From Streptosporangium nondiastaticum (lineage in GTDB: Bacteria > Actinomycetota > Actinomycetes > Streptomycetales > Streptomycetaceae): 64,000 nt of DNA. A program made the translations under genes and the position numbers. The notes under the pieces were generated by a model. That model saw only the letters and a program-made list of their open reading frames with translations, did not search any database and was not told the DNA's origin. Location: NCBI RefSeq assembly GCF_003011965.1, contig NZ_PXWG01000012.1:40821-104820 (forward strand), read 5' to 3'. Positions 26,352 through 34,206 of the stretch are shown in pieces (positions within the stretch are counted from its first letter, which is position 1; each line of letters opens with the position of its first letter).

Positions 26352-28144
26352 GCCGCGACGAGTCCGTACGGGGGGAGTCTGTACGGGACGAGACCGTACG
26401 GGAGGAATCTGTACGAGAGGAGTCCGTACGGGACGGGTCCGCAGCCGGCGACCTCGTGCGGAACGAGTCCGCGGAGGACGAGCCCGCGTGGAGCGAGGAA
26501 GAGGACGACCGCACCGCCGAGACGCTGCGCTGGCTGCGGGAGAAGCGCAAGTCCCACCGGCGCCAGAAGGGCCGCGACGTCGCCGTCCTCGTCTACTCGG
26601 TCGTGCTCCTCGGCGCCGGCTACGGCGGCGGGTACGCCGTCTACTTCCTGCGCCGGCTCCGGCTCGGCGCGGACTACAGCGCCGTCGGCGCGCACGTCCA
26701 GGCCGCCCTGCCGGCGTTCTTCACGCTCCTGACCGCCGCCCTGGCCCTGCTCGCCGCGCGGGACGCCCTGTGGCGCGGCCCCGTGGTCGTCCCCGCCCCC
26801 TCGGTCGGCTGGCTGCTCGCGCAGCCCGTGCGCAGGGCCGTCGTCCTGCGCCCGTGGTTCTGGCTGTCGGCGGGGGTGTCGGCCGGCACCGCCCTGGTGG
26901 CCGCGGGCGCCGCGGCCGTCGTCCTGCGCGTCCTGGGCCTGGCCTCGCCGGGCGGCGCCCTGCTCGCGCTGCTCCCGGCGGCGGTGTGCCTGCCGCTGCT
27001 GGCCGTCGCGGCGGGCATGGCGGTGGAGCACCGGGCCGGGCTCGCGGGCTTCGTCCGCCGCTTCTCGCCCCTGGCGGTGGTCGTGCTGATGCTGCTCGCG
27101 GGGCAGACCGCGGCCGCCGCGGCCGGGCACCGGAGCGCCGTGCTGGAGCAGGTGGAGCTGTGGTCCGGGCCGTGGGGCTGGGCGGCCCAGCCGGTCGTCT
27201 CCGCCACCGGCGGCCACGCCCCGGGCTGGCCCGCCGCGGTGGTCCTGCTGGTGCTCCTGACCGCCGCCGGCCTGGTGCGGGGGCACCGGGACGCCGCGCT
27301 CGTGCCCACGGCGCAACTGCGGCGGCGGGCGGCCACCGCCCAGACCGTGTCGTCGGTGATGTACTCGGCGGAGCTGCGGGCCGCCAAGCTCGCGCTGATG
27401 GACGCGGCCGCCGCCGGGCCCGGCGCCGGCCGCATGCGCGGCGTCCGGCTGCCGCGCCCGCGCAGCAAGTACCTCGTGGTGGTCTGGCGGGACCTGCTGT
27501 CCCTGCTGCGGACGCCCGCCCGCCTGGGGAAGGCCCTGATGTGGCTGGCCTGCGCCTCGGCGGTGGCCGCCCTGGGGCTGCAGTTCTCCGGCGGTGCCCG
27601 CGCGGTCGGCCTCGGCGCCGCCCTGCTGCTCGGCTACTTCGCCGTGGGCGTCCTCGCCGAGCCGGCCCGGCTGGAGACGGACGACGTGCGGCGCGCGGCC
27701 TGGGCCCCCTTCCGCTTCCGTACGCTCATGCTCCAGCACGCGGTGGTGCCGGCCGTGCTGGGCGCCCTGCTGGCGTTGCTCGCGGCGGTGCCGTTCGCGG
27801 TGGCGGGGGCGCCGTGGGCGCTGGTGCTGATGCCGCTGTGCGCGGTGCCGTTCGGTGCGGCGGCGGTCTTCTCGGCGAGCCGCGGGCCGGCTCGTACGGA
27901 CATGCTGTTCTCCGGTGTGAGCTCGCCGATCGGCGACCCCGGGGTGTTCCGCTTCTTCTTCTGGTACGCGGCGGGGCCGCTGGTGTCGGCGGGCGGGCTC
28001 GGGATCGCCCTCCACGGGGTGCTGAGGCGGGCGCTGGACGCGGGTGCCGTGGCCGTTGTGGCCGGTGTGGCGGCGGTGTTGACGGTCGGGCTGCTGTTCT
28101 TCGCCGCACGGTCCGCCGACCGCCTCGTACGGCCCGGGAGTTGA
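26348..28144 (+). CDS. ABC transporter membrane protein with pentapeptide-repeat N-terminus
   Basis: 598 aa. The start overlaps the ATPase stop (ATGA). Residues 3-32 are six tandem pentapeptides of the pattern Arg-Asp/Glu-Glu-Ser-Val, followed by a highly acidic stretch and then Arg/Lys-rich LREKRKSHRRQKGRD before the first membrane helix. The rest has about 12 hydrophobic segments (for example VLVYSVVLLGAGYGGGYAVYF) with long loops, the layout of large multi-spanning ABC permeases that work with a separate ATPase. The charged repeat N-terminus would be cytoplasmic, near the ATPase. Substrate unknown. Confidence 0.85.
   Translation: MSRDESVRGESVRDETVREESVREESVRDGSAAGDLVRNESAEDEPAWSEEEDDRTAETLRWLREKRKSHRRQKGRDVAVLVYSVVLLGAGYGGGYAVYFLRRLRLGADYSAVGAHVQAALPAFFTLLTAALALLAARDALWRGPVVVPAPSVGWLLAQPVRRAVVLRPWFWLSAGVSAGTALVAAGAAAVVLRVLGLASPGGALLALLPAAVCLPLLAVAAGMAVEHRAGLAGFVRRFSPLAVVVLMLLAGQTAAAAAGHRSAVLEQVELWSGPWGWAAQPVVSATGGHAPGWPAAVVLLVLLTAAGLVRGHRDAALVPTAQLRRRAATAQTVSSVMYSAELRAAKLALMDAAAAGPGAGRMRGVRLPRPRSKYLVVVWRDLLSLLRTPARLGKALMWLACASAVAALGLQFSGGARAVGLGAALLLGYFAVGVLAEPARLETDDVRRAAWAPFRFRTLMLQHAVVPAVLGALLALLAAVPFAVAGAPWALVLMPLCAVPFGAAAVFSASRGPARTDMLFSGVSSPIGDPGVFRFFFWYAAGPLVSAGGLGIALHGVLRRALDAGAVAVVAGVAAVLTVGLLFFAARSADRLVRPGS
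26354..26443. repeat. Six 15-bp tandem repeats encoding a pentapeptide
   Basis: Six consecutive 15-bp units, most ending in GTACG, encode RDESV, RGESV, RDETV, REESV, REESV and RDGSA at the start of the ABC permease. Frame is preserved by the 15-bp period. Most units carry a Ser or Thr at the fourth position. Confidence 0.9.
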
Positions 28145-28317
28145 CGCCGTTCGCGCTGGTCACGCCCGGCTCGCGAGCCGGGCGCATTCACCTGAACGAG
28201 TGATTCCGTCCAGGGGGTTGATACGCGCACACTCTCGGCACAGGACGGCGCGCGCCCTCCACCCGGGCCCCCGGCTGCCCTTCTGCCGGGAGGCCTGCAC
28301 AGAGCAAGGAGGACGGC

Positions 28318-28836
28318 ATGTTCCCATCCACTCCCCGCCGGCTGACGGCCGGCGCGGCCGCACTCGCCGGAGCGCTCGCGCTCGGGCTCGGCACGTTCGG
28401 CAGCACGGCCGCGTCGGCCCAGCAGCTTCCGGCACTCGTCCGCTGCACCGGCGGCAGCTTCACCATGGACGTCAACGCCGCGGCGACCGGCCTCGGCACG
28501 CTCACCGACTGCAGCGCCCCCGGGCGCCCGGGGCTGACCTCGGGCGTCATCACCATGTCGGGCCTGGGCACCATCAGCGACACTCTGGTGACGACCACGA
28601 CCACCGACAAGATCACCTGGAACACGGGCGAAGTGACCAACCTGACGGAGGTCCGGGAGTTCGTGCCGACCGTGGGGAACAGGGTGCGTGAAGCCGGGAC
28701 GGGCGACAGCATCAGCGGACTCTTCCACCCCTCCAACGAGGAGGAGTTCGGACGCGGGACCCAGTCGGTCAACCACGCTCACCACTACAACATCAACAAT
28801 GGGCTCACGGTGGCCCTCTTCGACGGCGCCCTGTAG
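28318..28836 (+). CDS. Secreted protein of unknown function
   Basis: 172 aa. The N-terminal signal peptide (hydrophobic AGAAALAGALALGLG, cleavage near ASA/QQ) is followed by a mature part of about 135 residues rich in Thr, Gly and Ser, with two Cys (VRCTGG and LTDCSA). The pattern SFTMDVNAAATGLGTL and the end HHYNINNGLTVALFDG resemble a group of small secreted streptomycete proteins without known activity. AAGGAGG lies just upstream of ATG 28318. It may be exposed in the cell wall or released. Confidence 0.75.
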   Translation: MFPSTPRRLTAGAAALAGALALGLGTFGSTAASAQQLPALVRCTGGSFTMDVNAAATGLGTLTDCSAPGRPGLTSGVITMSGLGTISDTLVTTTTTDKITWNTGEVTNLTEVREFVPTVGNRVREAGTGDSISGLFHPSNEEEFGRGTQSVNHAHHYNINNGLTVALFDGAL

Positions 28837-28852
28837 ACCGGGCGACCTGAAG

Positions 28853-28891
28853 GGCGCCCCGCCCCGGCCCGCGCGGCCGGGACGGGGCGCC
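28853..28891. terminator. Bidirectional terminator between convergent genes
   Basis: GGCGCCCCG (28853-28861) pairs with CGGGGCGCC (28883-28891), extended inside by CCCGGCC/GGCCGGG. It sits between the ends of the secreted-protein gene and the DinB gene, so it can serve both. Confidence 0.75.
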
Positions 28892-28892
28892 G

Positions 28893-29408
28893 TCACGCCC
28901 CCGTGACGCCGTCCACCCGTTCCCGCACCAGATCCGCGTGCCCGTTGTGGCGGGCGTACTCGCCGATGAGGTGGAGGAGGACGAAGCGCAGCGAGCACGC
29001 CTCGCCCCCGGCGGTGAACGTGTCGTCCAGGGACGCCTTCGCCACCACCGCGTCGGCCAGGCGCTGCTCCTCCAGCAGGCACGCGTAGTCCTCGGCGGCG
29101 CGGGCCGGGTCCGCCTCCTCGAAGTCGGCGTCGCCGTTCTCCGCCGTGCCGTGCAGCCGGGGCACGTCCTGGCCGGCGAACCGCTCGCGGAACCAGATGC
29201 GCTCGACCTTCGCCATGTGCCGGATCAGCCCCAGCAGCGACAGGCCCGACGGCGGCACGGACCGCTCGGCCAGCTGCTCACCGGTCAGCCCCGCGCACTT
29301 GCGCAGCAGGGTGCTGCGGTGCCAGGCGAGGAGGCCGGTGAGCAGGGTGCGTTCGTCGGCCGCGAGGGATCCGCCGGGCCGGGTGACCCCGGGCGCTGTC
29401 CATGTCAT
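28893..29408 (-). CDS. DinB/DUF664-family protein
   Basis: 171 aa, a four-helix DinB-like fold. The putative metal ligands are His in LIRHMAKVE and the His pair in GEYARHNGHAD, the hallmark of the DUF664 branch. Some relatives are mycothiol-dependent S-transferases; many are uncharacterised. A cytoplasmic thiol transferase acting with mycothiol is a reasonable guess for an actinomycete. ATG 29408. Confidence 0.85.
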   Translation of the reverse strand: MTWTAPGVTRPGGSLAADERTLLTGLLAWHRSTLLRKCAGLTGEQLAERSVPPSGLSLLGLIRHMAKVERIWFRERFAGQDVPRLHGTAENGDADFEEADPARAAEDYACLLEEQRLADAVVAKASLDDTFTAGGEACSLRFVLLHLIGEYARHNGHADLVRERVDGVTGA

Positions 29409-29484
29409 CCCGCGATCATGCCGCTGCCCGTACGGCTGCGCGAGTCCTTTCCCCGGCCGCCCGGTCCGCGGCGCCGCCCCGGAG

Positions 29485-29534
29485 GCGCCGGCGCTGCCCG
29501 GCCGTCAGAAGCGCCGGCGCTGCCCGGCCGTCAG
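29485..29534. repeat. 26-bp tandem duplication at the end of the VOC gene
   Basis: Two identical 24-bp blocks (29485-29508, 29511-29534) repeat with a 26-base period. The right copy contains the stop codon of the leftward VOC gene, so a second TGA follows 26 bases later in another frame. Confidence 0.8.
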
Positions 29535-30337
29535 CCGAGTGAACCCTCTTCCGGCTGGAGGACGACGAAGTCCGCCCCCGCGGGGTCCAGGCAGACCGCC
29601 AGGCGGCCGACGCCCTGTGCGGTTTCCGGGCCCATCTGGATCGTGCCGCCCCCTTCGGTGACCTTCGCGACCGTCGCGTCGCAGTCCTCGGTGCCGAAGA
29701 CCGGGTGCCAGTAGGGGCGGCCGTCGTTCAGGGCGAGGTGTTCGGCAGGGAGCTCCATGAGGCCGCCCTGCATCCGCTCCTTGCCCTGGCCCGCCGGCGT
29801 GATCAGGGAGTACGTGCCCCCGCCGCCCGGCAGCGGAACGTCCTCGGTGGCCCAGCCGAAGACCGTGCCGTAGAACTGCTTCGCCGCCGCCGCGTCGGTG
29901 GTGTAGAGCTCGGTCCAGGACAGGGCGCCCGCCCGGTCGGCCGTCTCCAGGCCCGTGTACGTCCCGGGCTGGAAGACGGCGAACTGACCGCCCTGGGGGT
30001 CGGTGAACTGGGCCATCCGGCCCTCGCCCTCGCCGGGGCCCATCGGCGGGACCCGCACCGCGCCGCCCGCGCGCTGCACGGACGCGGCCGTCGCGTCCGC
30101 GTCCGCGGTCCGGAAGTAGATCATCCAGGCGGACCGGGCGCCCTCCTCGGTGAGCGGGCCCATCCCGGCCACGGTCTTCCCGTCCAGCCGGAAGATGCCG
30201 TAGCCGCCGGTCTCGGGGCCGTGGGGCTGGAAGTCCCAGCCGAACACCGCGCCGTAGAAGCGCGCGGCGGCCGCGGTGTCGGGCGAGCCGAGGTCGAGCC
30301 AGGAGGGGGAGCCGGGGACAAAGTCAGTGGTGATCAT
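29531..30337 (-). CDS. VOC-family (glyoxalase-like) two-domain protein
   Basis: 268 aa made of two vicinal-oxygen-chelate modules. Module 1 starts with SWLDLGSPDTAAAARFYGAVF, module 2 with SWTELYTTDAAAAKQFYGTVF. Each ends in a strand like FTDPQGGQFAVFQ or CLDPAGADFVVLQ. The fold serves glyoxalases, dioxygenases and antibiotic-binding proteins; no specific metal ligand set can be assigned here, so the role is unknown. ATG 30337 is followed by a normal start (TTDFVPGSPSW). Confidence 0.88.
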   Translation of the reverse strand: MITTDFVPGSPSWLDLGSPDTAAAARFYGAVFGWDFQPHGPETGGYGIFRLDGKTVAGMGPLTEEGARSAWMIYFRTADADATAASVQRAGGAVRVPPMGPGEGEGRMAQFTDPQGGQFAVFQPGTYTGLETADRAGALSWTELYTTDAAAAKQFYGTVFGWATEDVPLPGGGGTYSLITPAGQGKERMQGGLMELPAEHLALNDGRPYWHPVFGTEDCDATVAKVTEGGGTIQMGPETAQGVGRLAVCLDPAGADFVVLQPEEGSLG

Positions 30338-30487
30338 GGAAGCGATCTCCCTTCGCGGTTCCTCTGCGAAGACAGCCTGACACCCCCCACTGACAAGCGC
30401 CCGTCGGCGCAGGTCGGGGGCACACCGGTCGCCCGGCCCGCGCGCCCGGCCGGCGCTCCGGCCCGCATTCCCTCCGGTCCCCGCCGC

Positions 30488-31249
30488 TCAGTCCCCGCCG
30501 TCCTGGTGCGCCCGCAGCCCGACGCCCAGGATCCCCTCCCAGTCCGTCAGCTCCTCCACGAGGGGATAGGCCGTGCCCTTCCCTTCCAGGCTCAGCACCA
30601 CCCCCGCCTCCTTGGCCTTGCCCTTCTCCCGCCCGTCCGCCGACACCTGCTCCGGCTCGATGTGGACGTCCGTGACCCGGAATCCGCGCTTCGTGCACAG
30701 CTCCAGCACGCGCCCCAGGAGCCCCCTGCGCGTGCGGTACGACAGGTGCAGCTCGACCCGGTCGCCGGGCACGAGCGCCATGCGCCGGGCGATCACGGGA
30801 TAGCCGCGCACCACCAGGAAGTGCACCAGGGTCGCGGCGGCGCCGAGCAGCGGCAGGCCGCCGCCGCAGGCCATGCCCAGGGCGCAGGTCAGCCAGATCG
30901 TGGCCGCCGTCGTCAGGCCGCGCACCGCGTCGCGGCGCACGAAGATCAGGCCGCCGCCGATGAAGCCGATGCCGGAGACGATCTGGGCGGCCACCCGCGA
31001 GGGGTCCTGCCGGGCGTCGACGAGCGCGGACACCGCGCCGAAGCCGTGGATCGAGACCTCCATGAACAGCGCGCTGCCCACCCCGACGAGGGTGTGGGTG
31101 CGCAGTCCGGCGCTCTTCTGCTGCAGCTCGCGCTCCAGGCCGATGAGCGAGGAGAGCAGCAGGGCGAGGCCCAATTCGGTGAACTGCCGCACGCCTTGAC
31201 CGCTGCCGGGGTCGAAGAGCGGGGCCGCTAAGTGCTGAGCTATGTCCAT
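30488..31249 (-). CDS. MgtC/SapB-family membrane protein
   Basis: 253 aa. The N-terminal part has several helices with the MgtC signature (SSLIGLERELQQKSAGLRTHTLVGVGSAL and GIGFIGGGLIF); the C-terminal cytoplasmic domain is ACT-like. MgtC proteins act in magnesium-limited growth and regulate ATP synthase in some pathogens. The seventh codon is TTA (31229-31231), the rare Leu codon read only by the bldA tRNA in streptomycetes, so expression may depend on development. No M-box riboswitch is apparent upstream. ATG 31249. Confidence 0.9.
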   Translation of the reverse strand: MDIAQHLAAPLFDPGSGQGVRQFTELGLALLLSSLIGLERELQQKSAGLRTHTLVGVGSALFMEVSIHGFGAVSALVDARQDPSRVAAQIVSGIGFIGGGLIFVRRDAVRGLTTAATIWLTCALGMACGGGLPLLGAAATLVHFLVVRGYPVIARRMALVPGDRVELHLSYRTRRGLLGRVLELCTKRGFRVTDVHIEPEQVSADGREKGKAKEAGVVLSLEGKGTAYPLVEELTDWEGILGVGLRAHQDGGD

Positions 31250-31339
31250 TGCGCCATTGTGGCTGGAACTCGACTGTCTCAAAAGGGAGTTGACGGCCCC
31301 TCTATCGCACGGCGGGACGCACTGGATACCTTCCGCCCC

Positions 31340-32623
31340 ATGCATCCCTCCCGACTTGGCGGAACAGTCCTCGCTGCCGCCCTCCTCGCCGCCGGCGCGA
31401 CCGTACCCGCGACCGCCGCAGCCCCGGCGCCCCGCCCGTCCCTCACCGTCGAGGAGCAGCGGCTCGACGGCCCCGTGCCGCAGGAGATCCTGCGCCGCGG
31501 CGGCTTCGCCGACACGGCTCCGGGCTTCGCCGCCGCCCTGAGCGGCACCCGCACGCTCCCGCAGGCGCAGCGCCTCGCGACCGCCGAGGGGCGGCGGCTG
31601 TGGCAGCGGGCCGTGGACCGGGCGCAGGGCCGCGGGCCGGGCCCGGAGCGCGCCGGGGACCTGAGCCGCGACGACGACCGCCCGCTGTACTGGGCGCGGC
31701 TCGGCATGACCCGCGCCCTCCAGGAATGGAAGCCCGCCTTCCGGCTGTCCGGGGCGCAGCGCGCCGAGCTCACCGGCCGCGTCGAGCGCTCCTCGCGCGG
31801 CCAGGACTCCCTCGACCTCCCGGAAGGAACGCGGGTCAAGCGCGTCATCGTCACCGGCTTCGACCCCTTCCAGCTCGACGCGGACCCCCGCCGCTCGAAC
31901 CCCTCCGGCGCCGCCGCCCTCGCCCTGGACGGCACGACGGTCGACACCCCGGCCGGCCCGGCCCGCATCGAGGCCGCCGTCTTCCCCGTCCGCTGGGCGG
32001 ACTTCGCCGACGGCACGGTCGAGCGCACGCTGCTGCCGCACTTCCGGCCGGGTCCCCGCCGCGTCGACCTCTTCACCACCATCAGCCAGGGCCGCCCCGG
32101 CCGCTTCGACCTCGAACGCACCAACGGGGCCTGGCGCGGCGGCTACCCCGACAACGCGAACGCCTCCCGCACGGAGACCGTGCCCGTACCGCCCGGCATT
32201 CCGACCGTCCACCCGCAGCCGCAGTGGACGACGACGAGCCTCCCGTACGCCGCCATGACCGCCGCCACGACGGGGCCGTTCCCCGTGCACGACAACACCG
32301 AGGTCACCGAGATACCCGCGGGCGCCACCGAGCCGGTCGACCGGCCGGACGGCCCGACCCCGGGCTCGACCGCCCGCGCCGGCGGCGGGGGCGACTACCT
32401 CTCCAACGAGATCGCCTACCGCGCGACCCTGCTGCGCGACGCCGTGCGCCTGCCCGTCCCCGGCGGGCACCTGCACACCCCGGTGCTGCAGTTCGGCCCG
32501 GGCAACACCGATCCCGCGACCGGCACGGTCACCGACCCCGAGTTCGTACGGAACCGGCTCGCGATCACCGACCAGGTGCGGTCGCTCACAGCGGTGGCCG
32601 TCGCGCACGCCCGGACGCCATGA
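31340..32623 (+). CDS. Secreted pyroglutamyl-peptidase-like (C15) protein, Ser in place of catalytic Cys
   Basis: About 427 aa. A signal peptide (LGGTVLAAALLAAGATVPATA) shows secretion, unlike cytoplasmic Pcp enzymes. After about 130 extra residues comes a C15-like domain: VIVTGFDPF, NPSGAAALAL, and near the end GDYLSNEIAYRATLL, where family members have YLCN with the nucleophile Cys. Here the residue is Ser. GHLHTPVLQF may hold the catalytic His. It could be an inactive binder or a serine variant. ATG 31340 is chosen because the signal peptide starts there. It lies 7 bp before the nitrilase gene. Confidence 0.75.
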   Translation: MHPSRLGGTVLAAALLAAGATVPATAAAPAPRPSLTVEEQRLDGPVPQEILRRGGFADTAPGFAAALSGTRTLPQAQRLATAEGRRLWQRAVDRAQGRGPGPERAGDLSRDDDRPLYWARLGMTRALQEWKPAFRLSGAQRAELTGRVERSSRGQDSLDLPEGTRVKRVIVTGFDPFQLDADPRRSNPSGAAALALDGTTVDTPAGPARIEAAVFPVRWADFADGTVERTLLPHFRPGPRRVDLFTTISQGRPGRFDLERTNGAWRGGYPDNANASRTETVPVPPGIPTVHPQPQWTTTSLPYAAMTAATTGPFPVHDNTEVTEIPAGATEPVDRPDGPTPGSTARAGGGGDYLSNEIAYRATLLRDAVRLPVPGGHLHTPVLQFGPGNTDPATGTVTDPEFVRNRLAITDQVRSLTAVAVAHARTP

Positions 32624-32630
32624 TGGGCGG

Positions 32631-33362
32631 ATGATCATCGCAGCAGCACAGTTCACCGCCCGGCCGTGCGACATCGCGGCGAACACCGCCCGGATGGCCG
32701 CCTTCGTCACCGAGGCGGGGGAGCGCGGCGCCGCGCTCGTGGTCTTCGCCGAGCTCGCCGTCACCGGCTACGAACTCGACGCGATCGCCGCCGCCGGGGA
32801 CGGGCTGCTCCTGGACCCCGACGACCCGCGGCTCGCCCCCGTACGGGACGCGTGCCGGGCCGCGGGCGTCGCCGCCGTCGTCAACGCCCCCGGGCGGGCC
32901 GCCGGCGGCGGGCCCGCCATCAGCAGCTTCGTCTACGGTCCGGACGGGGCGCTGCTCACCCGCTACGACAAGGTGCACGTGACCGGCACGGAGCGCGCCG
33001 CGGGCTTCGTGCCGGGCACGGCGGAGGGCCGGTTCACGCTCGACGGCGTCGGCTTCGCACATGTCATCTGCTACGACGCCCACTTCCCGGAGTGCGCGGC
33101 CCGTGCCGCCGCCGACGGGTGCGGGGTGCTCCTCGCCAGCTCGCTGTACGGGCGGGGCGGCGGCGCCCAGGAGCGCATGCAGATCTTCCCGGCGCTCGCG
33201 AAGGACAACGGCCTGTACGTGCTGCTGGCCAACCACTACGGCCCCTCCGGCCCCTACGACGCCTGCGGCCTCAGCGCGGTGTGGGCGCCGGACGGCAGCG
33301 TCCTCGCGGAGGGCCCGGACGCGGGGGAGGGGCTGGTGACGGCGGAGGTGTCGCTCAGCTGA
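32631..33362 (+). CDS. Carbon-nitrogen hydrolase (nitrilase superfamily)
   Basis: 243 aa. The Glu-Lys-Cys triad is visible: FAELAVTGYE, RYDKVHV and VICYDAHFPE. The protein hydrolyses amides or nitriles in the cytoplasm. The YDAHFPE context is close to omega-amidase-like and aliphatic-amidohydrolase branches, but the substrate is unknown. It begins 7 bp after the C15-like gene and probably shares its transcript. Its stop codon lies in a CTCAGCTGAG palindrome that is repeated at the convergent neighbour's stop. Confidence 0.9.
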   Translation: MIIAAAQFTARPCDIAANTARMAAFVTEAGERGAALVVFAELAVTGYELDAIAAAGDGLLLDPDDPRLAPVRDACRAAGVAAVVNAPGRAAGGGPAISSFVYGPDGALLTRYDKVHVTGTERAAGFVPGTAEGRFTLDGVGFAHVICYDAHFPECAARAAADGCGVLLASSLYGRGGGAQERMQIFPALAKDNGLYVLLANHYGPSGPYDACGLSAVWAPDGSVLAEGPDAGEGLVTAEVSLS

Positions 33363-33397
33363 GGCGTCCCTCCGCTGAGGTGCCCCTCAGCTGAGGG
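33354..33397. terminator. Paired CTCAGCTGAG palindromes at two convergent stops
   Basis: CTCAGCTGAG occurs at 33354-33363 and inside CCCTCAGCTGAGGG at 33384-33397. Each contains the stop codon of one of the facing genes (nitrilase, EI24). Because each copy is self-complementary, the two can also pair with each other across 22 bases, forming a bidirectional terminator. Confidence 0.6.
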
Positions 33398-34175
33398 CGC
33401 CTTCGCCCGCCGCCTCGGGCTCGGCTTCGGCCGGGCCCTCCTCGCCCATGAGGTCCCGCACGAGCAGCGTCGCGCTCGCCACCGCGCCCGGCATCACGAA
33501 CACCGCGACGACCGGCACGAGGAAGAGGAGCGCCAGCGGCACGCCGAAGCCCAGCGTGAGCAGCTTGCGGGAGCGCAGCAGCCGCAGCCGCTCGCGCAGC
33601 GGCACCCCGCGGCGCTGCAGGGCCACCGCCGTGAGCTCCTCGGCGAGGAAGAAGCCCGAGAAGCAGAAGCCGATCGCGGGGACCACGGTCTGCCCGACGA
33701 ACGGCACGAAGCCGAGGGCGAAGAACAGCACGCCCCAGGCGGCGGCACGCACGAGCACCGCGAGGCTCTCGCGGGCGGAGATCCACAGCTCCCGCCAGAG
33801 CGGCAGCCCGGACTCGGGCGCCTCGCCGCCCACCGAGCGGTCGACCCGCGCGGACAGCTCCTCGTAGAAGGGCTGCCCGACCAGCAGGGTCACGGCGGTG
33901 AAGGAGATGACGGCGAGCAGCAGGCCGCCGCCGAAGAGGAGCACGGTCAGCGCGCCCCGGAACAGGCCCGCCCACGGCGAGGCCCAGTCGTCGGCGAAGG
34001 GCGTCGCCCAGGCGACGCCGTCGCCCGCGTACAGGGCCAGGCAGACGACCGCGGCCGCGTAGCCGACGAGGGTGATCAGCCCGGGCAGCAGCCCGAACCC
34101 CCACTGCCGCCGGTTTCGGGCCACCCAGCGCTGGCCCTTGCCGAGGTACGCCATTCCCGCCATGAGATCTCGCAT
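33387..34175 (-). CDS. EI24/CysZ-like membrane protein
   Basis: 262 aa with about five hydrophobic segments (for example LLPGLITLVGYAAAVVCLALY and AVISFTAVTLLVGQPFYEELS). The loop FYEELSARVDRSVGG and the helix WGVLFFALGFVPFVGQTVVP fit the EI24 domain, which includes the sulfate transporter CysZ. The C-terminus is acidic (EEGPAEAEPEAAGEG). Possibly a channel or transporter; substrate unknown. ATG 34175 (MRDLMAGMAYLGKG). Confidence 0.85.
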   Translation of the reverse strand: MRDLMAGMAYLGKGQRWVARNRRQWGFGLLPGLITLVGYAAAVVCLALYAGDGVAWATPFADDWASPWAGLFRGALTVLLFGGGLLLAVISFTAVTLLVGQPFYEELSARVDRSVGGEAPESGLPLWRELWISARESLAVLVRAAAWGVLFFALGFVPFVGQTVVPAIGFCFSGFFLAEELTAVALQRRGVPLRERLRLLRSRKLLTLGFGVPLALLFLVPVVAVFVMPGAVASATLLVRDLMGEEGPAEAEPEAAGEGALS

Positions 34176-34206
34176 GGCGGGAAGGCTATCCGGCGGGCCG
34201 CCGGTC

